Of a stretch of 64,000 bases of DNA, positions 12,504-25,458 are shown one piece after another. The stretch's first letter is position 1, and each line of letters starts with the position of its first letter. The position numbers were made by a program, and so were the translations under genes. The notes beneath the pieces were generated by a model. The model saw only the letters and a list, made by a program, of their open reading frames with translations, was not told the origin of the DNA and did no database searches. The stretch is from Panagrolaimus kolymaensis (lineage: Eukaryota; Nematoda; Chromadorea; Rhabditida; Panagrolaimidae), in NCBI GenBank assembly GCA_028622995.1, contig JAJQJQ010000057.1, positions 806,001-870,000 of the forward strand. Direction: 5' to 3'.

Positions 12504-13466
12504 GATTCAATTACTTCAAAGATAAAAAAAAGGAAAATTAAAAGTAAGCCAATAAAAAAGAAACGCAGTGGATAAAACAAATATTTTGGGAATAAGTTTT
12601 AAAACTGTCAAAACTTTGTGTGAAGAAATGCAAGAAAAAAATAATATCGAAAATGAGTGTATTAAAAATTTGTAGACAAAAAGAAACAACAATAATAAAA
12701 AAAAATGCACAACAGCCGAGAAAGAAATGGATCGAATGTAAAAAAAAGAGAGGAGAGATAGATAGATTTTTTGTCGGATTTGTTTCAAAGCTTTTTAGTG
12801 TTGTTTTTAGCTAACTTTATAATAATTGAATGTGTGTATGTATGTGTACGCTACCCATTACATTTCATTTCTTTGATCTTAAGAAAGAAGAAAAGCTAGG
12901 ACGGCTGCTTAATTATAAAAAAAATGGGGAGAAGAACGACTGGCACAAATATCAAAAAATAAGAAAGAAGAAAATAAAGAGAAAAAAATTTGTTGCACGT
13001 AAAAAAAAGCCTTTTGGACATGAAAAGTTGGTTAGGTTAAGAAAAAAAGAAAGGTTTGGGGGCGATAAATTGTTTCAAATCTGCCATTTAATTAAGGACA
13101 GCCGTGATCGTAGATACCGGAAGGTTTTAATCGATTTTTTTAACCATAGCCTTTTAATTTTGCTGTCAAATTTTGCTGGAAGTATTTGAAGGTTGACACG
13201 CAGGATGATGCATGGCAATGATTATCATTTTAATAATATTATACTTTTATAGTTCGAAATTTTGGAAATTTAATTTAATTTTTCCTCGACATAAAATATA
13301 AAGGAAACTCTTTGATATCGTTCATGCGATTGCTTGAATAGGTAGTATTTCTTCATTGTGTGAATCATGTAAAGTTTCAAATGATACGAAAAAATAAAAT
13401 TTATTTTAAAAATTCCCTCAAAATAAAACCCAAAAAATAAAAAATAAAAATTCTCCTGATTCATTT
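12504..13466. other. Intergenic region
   Basis: Promoter side of the thioredoxin-fold gene and 3' side of PNISR. Lys- and Phe-rich frames here are low-complexity and unsupported. Confidence 0.55.
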
Positions 13467-15755
13467 TTAATCTCGACTGTGATGCGATCGATGGGGTGAT
13501 CGTCGATGATGGGTTTTACTTCCTTCGCTAAAACGACGATAGCCATTATCATTATCTCGATGAGAATCCTGAAATTCAATATTTTTTTATAAAGGCATAA
13601 TTATAAATAAAATGTTAACCTCTTCGTAGTCGTCTCTTGAAGAATTATGACGATGCCGATCTTTTGGCGATCTAGAACGACTACGTCGAGAATGAGGAGA
13701 CCGAGATCTTGATCTGCTTCTAAAAACTACTGTGATTATCGCTTGTTAACAAATAAAAAAAATTTGGTACCTTTTATTTTTATGATTATCACTCAAATAA
13801 CCCCCATCTGCTGAAAAAGCATCGATTATTTGAGAAATAAAAGCTTGGATCTGCCACGATTAATAACATAATACAAAAAAAAATTAATTTTAAAAATATA
13901 TAATTCACGCATGAATTCAAAAATAAAGAAATTGTAAATAAAAAAACGTTATTATTACCTTTATGATTTTCAACTTTTGGTTCACCTGATTTTCCATTTT
14001 TATCATCAACTTTTATAGTTTCAGAAGTCTCGCCATCGTTATCTTCTTCTTCTTCTTCTTCTTCGGATGAGCTACCACCTGTACAGAATTTAGATTTAAC
14101 AACTATGATTTAAAAAAATTTATCCCGCTGCTGTTGTTTGTCTATTATATTTTTATTTTTATCAACTATTTTTATTTTAAGAAGCAGAAAAATCCTCAAA
14201 AAAATTTCAACTTCAATTTATCAATAATCTCAAACTATGTTCCCATTGTGAATTTATACGATAGTTCTCAAAAAAACTATTAAAATACCTTACCAAGTGT
14301 TGCAAGAGCTGCAAAAGCAGCGGTGTTTTTATTCACAACACCTTTTGTTGCTAAACATAACGATTTGGTAAAAATAAAAATTCAAAAAGCTGAAATATTA
14401 TAAAAATGTCACTAAAACTACCTCGCTTTGTTTTGACTGTGGCTAATGCAGCTTCAGCAGCATTTGAAAGCAATTTATAGGTGGATTCAAGTAAAAGTTC
14501 AATCAAAACAGATTTAACCGCTTCATTCTATAATGAATAAAATTATTTGCTTTTGCATTATAATGGGCAAAAAATACTGTCAAATGTTCTTTTTCAGCGT
14601 CCGTAAATGGTCGGCGATCGGGATATTCTTCAAATTTTCTTCGAACTGGTTCTTTTTCAACTTCTTCATCTTCTTCACTATCCGAATCCTTAAAAATATG
14701 CATTGTTTAACATTTTAAAGATGAAGCCTAAACAATACTTACAAATTTACTTTTGCCTTTAGCTTTTCTTGCTTCCTCTCTAGCTCTTTCTGCGGCTTCA
14801 ATTTGCTTTCGACGTTCCTCTTTTTCTTCTCGTAATTTTTTTTCTTTTTCCATTTGTTCTAAACCCTCCCGAATCCACGCAGGAAGCTTTTTTCGTTCAT
14901 TGGTATCTAAAATTATAAAAGTTTATATGCTTTAAAAAATTAATTTTTTTTATGGTGCACCTAAAGCTGAATAATCTCCGTGCTGTTGTTCATTGCTTGA
15001 ATTATTATCTAGCCAAGCTGGAGGTGGTGGTGGTGGAGGTTCATCATAATTTTGTTCGGGCCAATAATATGGATCCTAAAATTACAAGCATTTTTTTTAA
15101 ATACAGATTAGCCAAACTTACTTGTTCATAATTCAGGTTATTATTGTTTGATGGACGTGTATTGGCAGCTGAAGGAAATAATGGAGTTGGAGGAGGTTGT
15201 GTATCTCGAATTGGTGGTGGCATATGTGGTGGTGGACCACCATCATGGCCGCCCCATTGTGGCCTAACTTCAAATAAACTTGGTGGCCTTCCTCCTATTT
15301 GTGGTCGAAGTGGTGGTGGTGGCATTGAATGTTGATAATTTGGAGGTGGTGGGCCATTAAAATAATTCATTCTTGGTGGATATGGTCTTGGTGGTGGATA
15401 AGGTGGTCTTTGTGAAGAATAATAATCATTGTATGTTGGCGGTGGTGGTCCATCTTAAAAAAAGAAACATAAATTAATTATGTGAAAGATTTTAAAATTT
15501 ACGTGGGTTAAAATATCTTGTTTGAGGTGGCCCATATGATGGACCAGGTGGTCGATAAGGAGGATATGGTTGAGACCATTGTTGATACTCAAGATTTGGT
15601 GGACGATTTTGACAAATCCATTGTTGTGCAAGATTTGCCCAATTAACTGTAAAAAAGTCATCATGATTAAAATAATTTTATGATTAACAACAACCTTCAT
15701 TGTTAGGTATATTCTGATAAAAACTTCGATTAAAATAATTTCCATCTGATTCCAT
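13467..15755 (-). CDS. PNISR: PNISR-like Arg/Ser-rich splicing-associated protein
   Basis: Twelve exons (15755-15695, 15646-15503, 15453-15122, 15075-14961, 14906-14743, 14688-14578, 14527-14422, 14350-14294, 14078-13959, 13810-13771, 13719-13620, 13568-13467) join without a frame break to 483 aa. The N-terminus has the family mark VNWANLAQQWI, followed by a long Pro/Tyr/Gly-rich region. The conserved LPAWIREGLEQMEKEKEKK block and a charged coiled coil follow. The C-terminus is an RS domain (RSRSRSRSPHSRRSRSRS-like, then RHRHNSS). PNISR is a nuclear-speckle partner of pinin in pre-mRNA processing. A Glu/Ser cluster sits before the RS domain. The start is the first Met, with 255 bp to the oppositely oriented neighbour. 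Confidence 0.85.
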
Positions 15756-16010
15756 AATTTAATTATTCTTTGACATTAGAATATAAAAATAATTTAAACC
15801 CCAAATAAAATTTTATTATAACAAAACAAAAGTTGAATCACGAACGTTTGCTTTCAAACTATTCAATAAACTTTGCTTTTTTTTCTAGCTTTTTTGTTTT
15901 TGTATTTGGTTTTCCCAAAACGAAATAAGTGTATATGTATTTTAAAAAAATCGCGATATTTATGCCATTTTTTATTAATTTATTTCTTTTGCGAATCATA
16001 CTTAAATATT
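15756..16010. promoter_or_regulatory. Head-to-head promoter region of PNISR and CPTP-like genes
   Basis: Only 255 bp separates the two divergent start codons, so both promoters must lie here or overlap the 5' UTRs. No specific motif could be identified. Confidence 0.45.
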
Positions 16011-16786
16011 ATGTCTGAAGATTCTTTTCAAATTGAATCAGTCATCAAACATTTTCAAGAATGTCTTGATGAAGAAGACGATATTGATATAATGACTTAT
16101 GTTAGGGCATATGAAGAATTATCAAGGTATGAACCTTTTTTAAGCTGAAAATGAGACTTCCTCAAAAGGGTAGAGGAGATTGATTTTTGTAAAGCTATTT
16201 TTGTTGAAAAATTAAACAAAACATTTCATATTATCTCGTGGTTGTCTTTTCGCTATTTAACAAATCCCTTTTCAGATTATTCAGCATTTTGGGTATAATT
16301 TTCTCCTTTGTTGAATCGGATGTAAAAGAAAAACGAGAAATTTTAAAACAATTATATGAAGAAGATAGCAAAAGTTATAAAACGGTTAAAACTATGGTTG
16401 AATATGAAATAGTGCCAAGGCAAAAACCAAAGAGAGAAGGTTGTCGAACTCTTCTTAGACTCCATAGAGCTTTAGAATTTCTTATACTTTTTGTTGAAGA
16501 TGTTCATGTTTCAAAGTCTGAAGATAATGTTAGCGCATTGTTTCAAGATGCTTATAATAAATCATTGAGTCAACATCATGGTTGGATTATACGAAAAACC
16601 GTTCAATTAGCTTCTCACGCGGTTCCTAGTCGAGATTTTTTAATTAAAGTTATTTTTGCTCATGGTGAAGAACCAACTAAAGAACAACTTGAATTTATTG
16701 CAAATAAATTTGTAAAGGTCGTTCAAGACGTGTATGATCGGGTCCAAAAAATTTATACGGATAAAAAATTACTTAATTTACCTTAA
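16011..16786 (+). CDS. Ceramide-1-phosphate transfer protein-like (GLTP fold)
   Basis: Two exons (16011-16126 and 16276-16786, phase 2) give 208 aa, the normal size of the single-domain GLTP fold. Key segments are TIFSF-like IIFSFVESDVKEK, the core RTLLRLHRALEFLILF, and NKSLSQHHGWIIRKTV with the lipid-contacting His and Trp, plus a tail ending KKLLNLP as in CPTP. The LRLHRAL motif supplies the Arg residues that bind the phosphate in ceramide-1-phosphate transfer proteins. CPTP moves this lipid between Golgi and plasma membrane. The start MSEDSF was chosen because the frame upstream is unlike protein. Confidence 0.88.
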
Positions 16787-17240
16787 ATTTTCATATCATT
16801 TACTTTATCTTATTTATGTTTTCAAAGTGTAAATACATATATAATGGTGCAATATTTTAATTAATAAAAATTCTTTCTTTACCTACAATGTAATTTGTTT
16901 CGTTTTGTCGATATTTACCTTTAAAAAAACTTTGGTTTTGTAAAGTCCAACCTCTAACATCAGTAACATTGAATGAATTTTATGGTTTGTCACCGTTTAT
17001 AACTGGTTGGTGGATTGTTAAATACAAGAAAGCATTGTTTTTGAATTTTTAAAGGAAAAATTAAAACCTCCAATATTTTTTTAAATTCAAAACTTTTGAA
17101 AATTAACGGTAGCAAAAAAAATCAAAAACAAAATCAGCTTTTTTGGCTATGTGTCCACCGCTGCGAAGCGGTTACGAGCTATAAAAAATAATTCATTTAG
17201 GATGTCTTTGCATTTTTGTAAATGATTTTTTTCTTTTAAG
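16787..17240. other. Spacer between CPTP-like gene and WDR75
   Basis: 454 bp on the same strand as both neighbours, with AATAAA-like sequence near 16862. A GC-rich hairpin (CCGC TGCGAA GCGG) lies at about 17158-17171. The spacer ends in TTCTTTTAAG directly before the WDR75 start codon. Confidence 0.5.
17231..17240 (+). promoter_or_regulatory. Possible trans-splice acceptor abutting the WDR75 ATG
   Basis: TTCTTTTAAG immediately precedes the ATG at 17241. A splice acceptor with no leader between it and the ATG is typical of spliced-leader addition, as in downstream operon genes. A 5' UTR intron cannot be excluded. Confidence 0.35.
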
Positions 17241-19820
17241 ATGGTTGAACTTGAATCTTATGTTGAAGAAAAACAACTTGGTCTGAATCTATGTAAAAAG
17301 CCAACAGTTTTTGGAGTTGAAAACAAGTATGTTGCACTTTTAATTGTCGCTTAATCATTCATTACTCTTTCGTTTTTAGGACTATTTTTGTTATTGCTGA
17401 AAAGAATATTATTGTTTACAATGCAAAAAATGGAAAAAGAATAGCCATTCTGAAGTTTACTGAATCACAACTGGCATTATTGGTTCTAGAAAAAGTGGTA
17501 TGTTTTCTTCTGCAATATTCTTTGATCATAGTAATTTTATAGCCTATTTCAATATCATCAAATGGATGCTTATTACACTGGAATGTTGAAAAACAAGCTC
17601 TTGAAAACAATCAAAGTTTTACAAAAGAAAGGATCAATTATGCATTTGCTGCGTTAAATGGCTTTTATTGCGTTTCAACTAAGGATGATAAAACTTTTGT
17701 TCGTAAACTAGTACTAACATCAGAAGGAAATATTGATTCATTTCATAAAGTTGGAATAATCAATCAAATGATTTCTAATCCAAAACATATTGCAATTACC
17801 GTAAGATTTTTCTTTCCTTTTTTTTGTGTTGTCAATTTATTTTTAACTTTTCAGGATTTCTTTGCTGTCATTGTTTCTACTAGAGTACGCTTAGAATGCC
17901 ATCCATTTGATGATTTCAATGTTAAAGCTTCAAATTATGTATGTCATGGTTATTTTCAAAATTTGGAAAAGCAAACTTTACTTAGTTTTGATCAAGTTAT
18001 GTTTATCAACGGTGTTTTATATGCTTCATTGAACACAGGAAGAATATATTATTGGTAACTTTATTAGCTTTTTTATGATCATTGAATCTACTTAGCTCTT
18101 TAGGAAAAAATTCTCTCAAACAGGGTTTGAGCCATCAAGTATTGCACATTTTCATCGAAATCAATCAGCCGCTGCTTTTGCTATTGGTCCTCATGGAGCA
18201 TTATATTGTGGTGGTGGTGAAGCATCAGTCAGAAAATGGAATCTTGCATCAGCTGGGGCTGGTCGATGGCAAAATGCAGAAAACGTTGAAAAATTTGATG
18301 CACCAATTAATGAACTTTCACTTTCTTCTGATGGTACAGTATTGTCCGTTCAACTCGAAGATAATACGATTTGGATAATTCAAACATCAACAATGACATA
18401 TTTATGCCAACTTCAAACAATGCAATGGATGCCATCAGCTCACTGGTTGCCATTAAGAATCGATCCCGTTCGTCCTGATTTAATTATGACAAGTGGAAGA
18501 ATAGGACATTTACAGTGGTTTGATCCAACTAAATGGAGAACTGTTTCCTCTGTAAGTTTACTTGGATATAAAATTTTTTATTTTTTACATTTTTTTAGCA
18601 AGATATTACTGAAGAAGATACGCCACCTCGAGACAATATACCATATGGGCTTGTTCATGATTGGTTAAACATTTATGAAGTAAATGCATCACCTTCAACT
18701 TTAGTAACTATTGAACAGCGTCGTTTATCCAGGGATATACCTTCTTTACTCAAATTTTTCCGTCGAAATCCTAAGGCGTCACTTGCTGAATTAAAGCTTG
18801 AAGATTCAATTGAATTTTATGGAAGAGTCTTCCGAATTCTCTCGTCTCATGATGATCTTTCTGTTGATGAAGCGTTTGCTGCGATTAAAGAAGAAGAAAT
18901 TGTGACAATTGAAAAATCTGGGCAAATTACAGTATTCATCCGCGATATGGAAAGAAGTGGCAGATGGATTCAAGATATATCTCGAACAGTTGATTGGATG
19001 AATTCTCAAATTTCTGCTGTTTCTTCCATTCGACGAAATTGTTTTGCTGCTGTTCATAAAGTTGCTAACATAAATGGTTCGGGCTGTTACGTTTTGATTT
19101 GGAAACTTGATAATCTTTCAATCCATGAAACTATTGATTCCATACAATTTGCTACTGATGTTCAATGGGCACCTAATACTCCTGAAACTGAAAGCATTCT
19201 TCTTACTGTAACCACAAAATCTATTTCGGCTTATAATGTTGCATCCAAAGCTGTTTTGTGGATTATTGCTGATCATAATGTTAAACTATTTTCATCACTC
19301 AATATTTGTTGCTGTTATCAAAAAAATAAAGGTATGCTTAAATTTGTTACTTTAGCAAAATGATTATTTAAATTTAGTATATGTTATCGATGCTGCAACT
19401 GGCGACTTAAGATCAGAAGCTGAATTTGGATGGAATAACAAAGATGTGGTTGCAACAATTTCTGGTAAAAGTATTCGTTTCTCGGGTAATACAGCAAAGG
19501 TATTATTTTTTTTAAAAATTAATTTTGTCTTTTACTTTATATTTATTTTTTAGAAAAACTTGACGCTTTTGAAGATTGATAATGCTGAAAATCAAATTGA
19601 TCGTGAAATTGTTTCTATGGTAAAGAAGACTCCATTTGCTGAACTTATTGAACAATCTCGTGAAAATGATGAATCAAACAAGAAAATTCAAACCGTCAAA
19701 GTTCTCTCATTCAAACAACAACTCGAAGGAGCTATCCATGCTTCTGCTCCTATCACTCGTATTGGACCTGATTTCATTCGACAATGTTTGGTCAAAAAAG
19801 ATCCATCAGATTTTGAATAA
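17241..19820 (+). CDS. WDR75: WDR75/UTP17-like WD-repeat nucleolar protein
   Basis: Eight exons (17241-17326, 17380-17497, 17543-17800, 17855-18054, 18104-18551, 18599-19331, 19378-19499, 19554-19820) join cleanly to 743 aa. The protein is built of degenerate WD-type blades. The clearest are AFAIGPHGALYCGGGEASVRKW and APINELSLSSDGTVLSVQLEDN, followed by IIQTS and the WFDP segment. The C-terminal stretch after the propeller includes KKTPFAELIEQ and SAPITRIGPDFIRQCLVKK, matching the end of the t-UTP/WDR75 family. WDR75 is part of the small-subunit processome and supports rRNA transcription and 18S processing in the nucleolus. Length agrees with the family (roughly 750-830). Confidence 0.82.
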
Positions 19821-20972
19821 TTTTCTATTTTTGTTTTCGTTGTTTGTTTCCAATAATTTTGGATGTTGTTGAGTTTTTGTTGATAAATATTTTTTTAATG
19901 ATGACGCGTTCTCAGACATTTCACCACTTAGACTCGGCGAAGAAGATATTAAGAAAGGTTTTCATTTTTTTATCTGTGACATTGATCGTGAGAGAGAGTT
20001 TGATTTGAATATTGCGTGCGGCTTAATTATTTTTAGTTTCGTGAAAATTACATTTTTTCTTCTAAATTTACTTTGCGTAATCAAATAAGATTTTTCCGCC
20101 TCCATTTTCACTGCCCATTTTTTTGTTTGTTGTTTTTTTTTCTCAAAGAAGCAGAGGCGGCGGTGGCGGTATAAGCAAAACTGATTCATATCTCATCTCT
20201 ATGACCACAAGAGCTCTTCAAAACTAATATAGATGGAAAACAAAATGATCAATTTTTTATGATCATCGAAGAAAGCTGAGCACATATTATGAAAGTTTAA
20301 TTGAACTTTGCAGACAGACATTGATGAATTGTTTTAAATAATTAGGAAATAATTAGAGTAAACCAATTATTCATTGCAGATGTTCTTAGTCATCAAACTT
20401 TTTCACAAACAAACAAAAAAATGTATGTTGAAGATATTGGAAAAGAAAGTTCAACACTCTCAGCATAGCATTTAATTAAAGTATTTCATTTTTATATAAA
20501 ATCGAATACTGTAATATGAGCATTACATATAACGAATTTCGGTTAAATCACTTATTGTCCATTATTTTGTCCTTGTACAAACACACCATCTCCACGGTAA
20601 ACAAATCAACAAACATTCTTTTTATATTTTTTTTCAAGATTTTTTAAATCTTAAGCTGTTGGTTGTTGCTGCTTTTGCTTTCTTCCTTCCTTCTTGTCTT
20701 TACAACAATCAATAAACAGTTCTTTCTGCTTTCATTTCAACTATCTTTGCTTCATTGCGGAGGCGTTTTTTTCGCAAAAAAAAATAAATAAAGAAAAAAG
20801 ACAACAGAAAAATCGAGAATGCTTACTCTATTGTCTAAAAAGGCGGAGTCAAAAATTCTGTCAGATTGAGGATATACTTAAGCTTCATTTCACGCAGCTT
20901 CAACGAAAAATAGTTAACTTTTGTAAAACTCACATCAACTTTGAAGATAAAAACTTTAAAAAATTTAAAATA
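19821..20972. other. Intergenic region
   Basis: About 1.15 kb between WDR75 and the calponin-like gene. It holds poly-T tracts and no coding frame I can support. It probably contains the calponin-gene promoter. Confidence 0.55.
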
Positions 20973-21791
20973 ATGGCTAGTTATCATCGTCCAAGACCTG
21001 GTGGATTAGGTGCAGCTGTGTTAGATAAGGTTAATTTTACTTTCATTTTGTTTTTTATGTTATCCTTGTTTTTTTCTTTCTTCCCGAAAATGCGATGTTC
21101 GATACTATTAATGCGCATACAATCATAGTATTCTCCCAAAGTTTTATTAATTGTCAACAAAGCAAATGTGTCTCTGGTTTTTAAAGGAACCAAGTGCTTA
21201 TTTTTTAAATTTGCCACTTTAATCTGCAAATCTTTTCGCATAGATATGCCTTATTTTATCTGCATATCCCATAATTAGCCAAGCATCCATAAAACTTCAT
21301 TTAGTTTAGTTTTTATTAATAATTTTAAATTTAGCAAGCTGCGAAATTCAATGATGAAGAAGCTCAATACCTTCTTGAATGGATTAAAGATTTGATTAAA
21401 GAGGATATTAAGACCACGGGTTCGCGAGCAAATTTTATGGAAACCCTTAAAGATGGACAAGTTTTATGCAAACTTCTCAATGCAATTAAACCCGGAACAA
21501 TCAAAAAAACTATGAAACCCATTTCAAATTTTAATTGCATGGAAAATATTAATCAATTTTCAACTGGAGTTCGCAGCCTTGGTGTTAAAGATGAAGAAAC
21601 CTTTCAATCAGTTGATTTGTTTGAAGGACGGGATTTATTTTCTGTTTGTGTTACATTACAATCTTTAGCTCGAAAGGTAGGCAGACATCTTTTTACACGT
21701 AGGATGAAAATGATGATTTGTTTGTTGTTTGTAGGTAGAAAAATCCCATGATATCCCATTACCGAAGCAGATTGCAAAAGATAAAATTTAA
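20973..21791 (+). CDS. Calponin-homology (transgelin/calponin-like) actin-binding protein
   Basis: Three exons (20973-21029, 21335-21676, 21735-21791), all phase 0, give 151 aa. The start MASYHRPRPGGLGAAVLDK is typical of the family. A single CH domain spans about residues 20-135, with the helix motifs LLEWIKDLIKE, FMETLKDGQVLCKLLNAIKP, FNCMENINQF and FQSVDLFEGRDLFSVCVTLQ. This class binds or regulates F-actin in muscle. The protein stops soon after the CH domain, so the 23-residue calponin repeat found in longer members is missing and it is closer to the short nematode calponins. The 305-bp first intron is much longer than its neighbours and carries an unexplained antisense frame. Confidence 0.9.
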
Positions 21792-22294
21792 ACAACAACA
21801 TTGATTCGCTGAAGCTGCTTTCGCATACTTAACTTGAGCTTTCCTTCAAAATTCACTGCATGGAAAATGAAAAAAAACTTTTTGGTGTATTTGTTTAATA
21901 AGTAAATAATTATTTGAAAAATTTTGCGGACATTCACTGGTTTTTTTAATAACTTTAAATTTTATAGTATTTGCTTCTTTATTAATGTAAAATAAATGTT
22001 TGAAAAATAACTTTAGCAACACCATAATTTATGAAGCTTTGCAATAAAAATTGTTGGTAAAAAGTTTTTGCTCGTTCAACAAAATAACTTTGAAAGTAAA
22101 AATTGGTCTTGTTAGGAAAATCTACAGTCATAAATTTTTTCTCACAAAATTTTGTTCAAATGAAAAAAAAGCTGTCAAACATCATCCTAGAAAATTTGCA
22201 TGCTTTCAAAAAGTGACTTTCATTTTCATTATTAAAATGTCAAAACAGAGAAAACTATTATTTTTGTTTTTGTCAACCTGATACAATTACCACG
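21792..22294. other. Spacer between calponin-like and SLC26 genes
   Basis: 503 bp, same strand as both neighbours. AATAAATG near 21991 is a likely polyadenylation signal of the upstream gene. Confidence 0.45.
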
Positions 22295-25200
22295 ATGAAA
22301 TCTGGTCCACCTCAAGAAACTACTGCTGATACATCAACGATGACATTGAAAAGTTCAAAATCTGCATCAACTGCAAAAACATGGGTGCCTCCAAATCAAC
22401 GAAAGACGATCTATATGGATGATATAATGAAAGAAGATGAAACTCAACAAGAAACTCATGAACCTGAACCTCAAGTACCTTTGGTTTCCCATCTTCCTGA
22501 AGCTCAAAAAGAAGAGATTTCACGTGTATATAAAGAAAAAATTCTCAATCAAAAAGAATATGATGTAAAGCATAGCTTTTTGCAAATTGATGTATCAACA
22601 ATTAATCGAGTCTTTCTTGCACATTTTCGTAAATTTTTGAAATGGCGATGTCCTGAATGGGTGGCGTTTTTGAAAGATCGGGTTCCTGTTCTTAATTGGA
22701 TTACGAAATATGATTGGAAACATTCTTTGGTTCTTGATATTATTGGTGGTCTTATTGTGTCATGTATGAGTATTCCACAAGGTCTCGCTTATGGTCTTCT
22801 CGTTGGACTCAATCCTATATTTGGGCTTTATACTGGTATCTTTGGACCTCTTATTTACGTTTTTCTTGGAACTTCACGACATGTTTCTCCTGGTAACTTA
22901 TTGCTTTTTTGAATTTTAAGACTAACGTCTCTATCTTTCAGGCGCTTTTGCAATATTGGCTTTAATGGTTGGAACTGTAGTTGAACAAGCAACAAATGTG
23001 TCAAATAATGTAATTCTTCATGGAACAGAAGAATCTTACCTATGCTGCGGAGAAGCTCATTCTAAAGTAGCTATGGATGAAAGACAAGAAAAGGTTAATC
23101 TCGCAATCGTTTCATGTGTTACTCTCTTGACTGGATTGATCCAAGTAATTTGGTATTTTTTATATATTTATGTAAAGTTCAAATTTTAGATTATTCTTGG
23201 TCTTTTAAATGCTGGCGTATTGGCTGTTTGGTTATCCGATCACCTAGTTTTTGGATTAACTTCTGGTGCTGCAATACATGTTCTAACTTCTCAACTCAAA
23301 ACGATGACAGGAATCCCAAATCTTCCACCAACTTCCGATGTTAATGGAATAATCAAAGTAGCTTAACCATTTTATATTTTCAATTTGTATCTTTCCATAT
23401 TTCAGTTTTATATTTGCTTCTTTGGGAAAATTGGCGAGGTTCATACTCCAACATTGTATTGCTCATTGATATGTGTCTTCCTCCTAATTTATTCAAAAGA
23501 ATATTTGGACAAAGTGTTGGGTCCTTGGATCAAAATCAAATTTCCAATGGAGCTGCTCATTGTAAGTTTTTTTGTCTTCATATTTTTTCTTTTTTTTTCA
23601 AACTTCTATTTTTAGGTTGTTTTCTCGATTCTTATGAACTATTTTTCCGCAGATACTGATATGGATTTTGGGCTTTCAAAGGTTGGCAATGTTGAATCTG
23701 GTTTATATGCAGCTTTTCCACGCTTTGATTATTTTGATCAAGTTTATTCTTCGGCAATTTCCATCGCTATTATCAGCTTCGTCATCCATATTGCTTTAGC
23801 AAAATTAATTGCTAAAAAAGAAGATTATTCTATAAATTCTAATCAGGTACATCCTGTTTAACTTTTTCAAATCTTAATTGTATGTTTTAGGAATGGCTCG
23901 CTCTTGGTGCAATGAATGCAATTGGCTCATGTTTTGGATGCTTTGCTGGAGGATCATCTTTAAGCCGATCAATGACTCAACAAAAATTAGGAACTAAAAG
24001 TCAAGTAAGTTGGGATTTAGTTTTTTCTTTTTTATTGTAATCCTTTGATATTTTAGCTCAGTACTTTTTTTTGTGCTATTACATTAATTGGTGTCGTGTT
24101 TGGTCTCGCTCAATACTTTTATTATCTTCCAAAGCCTGTTCTGGCATGCATCGTTGTGGTTGCATTAAAAGACTTGTTCGTTCAAATTTATCATAGTGCA
24201 AAGATTCTACCCAAGAGCTTCATCGACTTCGTAAGTCATTTCTTTTAAAGTAATAAAATCCTTTTAATCATAATATTTTTTAGATGATTTGGTTCGTAAC
24301 ATTTTTCTCAGTGGTGGTTATCAATCTCAATATTGGTCTCGTGATTGGAATCACATTTGCTCTCCTCACTGTCATTTTTCGTACACAATGGCCAAGAAGT
24401 ATTCCACTTGGAAGGATTCCAGGAACAATGGATTTCAAAGTTAAATTACAGTATCGTGATTCTGAAGATATTGAAGGAATCTTTATAATGCGTTTTGATG
24501 CACCTCTTTACTTTGCAAACTGTGAATTGTTCTTGGAACAACTTCGAAAGTAAGTTTATTTTAAATCATTTTGTTTAGTTCATATAATAATTTTTATGCC
24601 ATTTTATAACCCATTACTACTCAAAGAAAATGTGAAAAGAAATGCAGCTAAAAAGGAGGCGAATCAAAATGGAAATTTAAAAGAACATGTCGAAGTTGTT
24701 TATCACAGCAGCCGTGAAGTTCGTCAACCATCAAAATTCAGTGAAAAGAATGCCGCTTTGGAAAATGGTATTGCATTAGAAGAAAAAGAATATTCACCAT
24801 CACATATTGTTATTGATTGTTCAACCTTTTTGTATGTCGATCTCATGGGATTAGAAACGCTTATGCAAACATATAAAGAATTCGCTGATATTTCGATAAA
24901 AATTTACTTTGCAAATTGCTTAGGTAAGTTTTTTTTCATTATTAAAGAAAGAATTATAAATATATTTTAGAGAATGTCCGTCAATTCCTGGAGCTAAATA
25001 GTTTTTTTGAAAAAGTTGAAAAAACGAATTTCTTTGCTTCAATCTGGGATGCTGTTAATCAAGCTCAAAAAGATCGGATTGAAGATGTTGATAAAAAAGC
25101 TGAAAAAGATCGAAAAGTGAAAGAAGACGCTTATAATCAAACTCAAAAGGATGCTCTTAATCAAATTCAAAAATATCCGAAAACGAAAGAAGATGCTCAT

Positions 25201-25458
25201 CATAATCAAGCTCAAGAAGATCAGTGCGCAATAGAAAAAAAGGATGAAATCTGTCTCACCGTTGAATTACCGCAAGCACTTATAGCAAAAGAAAAATCTG
25301 AACCTGATTTACCTCAAAATATTGAACCTTTAAAAACAATGCAACATCAAAAACAACAAGAAAAAAAACATGATGAAAAGCCAGAAACAAAGGAAAATGG
25401 TGTTGAAAATGCTAAGAAGAACTCTCCAAATGAACCTAAAACTACTACGAAAAAATAA
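22295..25458 (+). CDS. SLC26-type anion transporter (sulfate permease family) with STAS domain
   Basis: Exons: 22295-22892, 22942-23144, 23190-23357, 23406-23561, 23616-23846, 23891-24004, 24057-24230, 24284-24549, about 24640-24923, 24971-25458; about 893 aa. A polar N-terminus of about 145 residues precedes the membrane region, which opens with the signature DIIGGLIVSCMSIPQGLAYG and continues through GLTSGAAIHVLTSQLK, GSCFGCFAGGSSLSRS and the final hydrophobic helices. The STAS domain (IFIMRFDAPLYFANCELF ... IVIDCSTFLYVDLMG) is interrupted by a Lys/Gln-rich loop, as in animal SLC26. The tail is a long charged repeat-like stretch (KEDAYNQTQKDALNQIQK). The family exchanges sulfate, chloride, bicarbonate or oxalate; C. 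elegans members are the sulp genes. The junction after 24549 is unsettled. Confidence 0.88.

Noticed and set aside
20984..21241. 85-codon minus-strand frame in the first intron of the calponin-like gene
   Set aside because: Part of it has fairly normal composition, but it overlaps the calponin start exon, lacks splice links and matches nothing known to me. Kept only as a remark.
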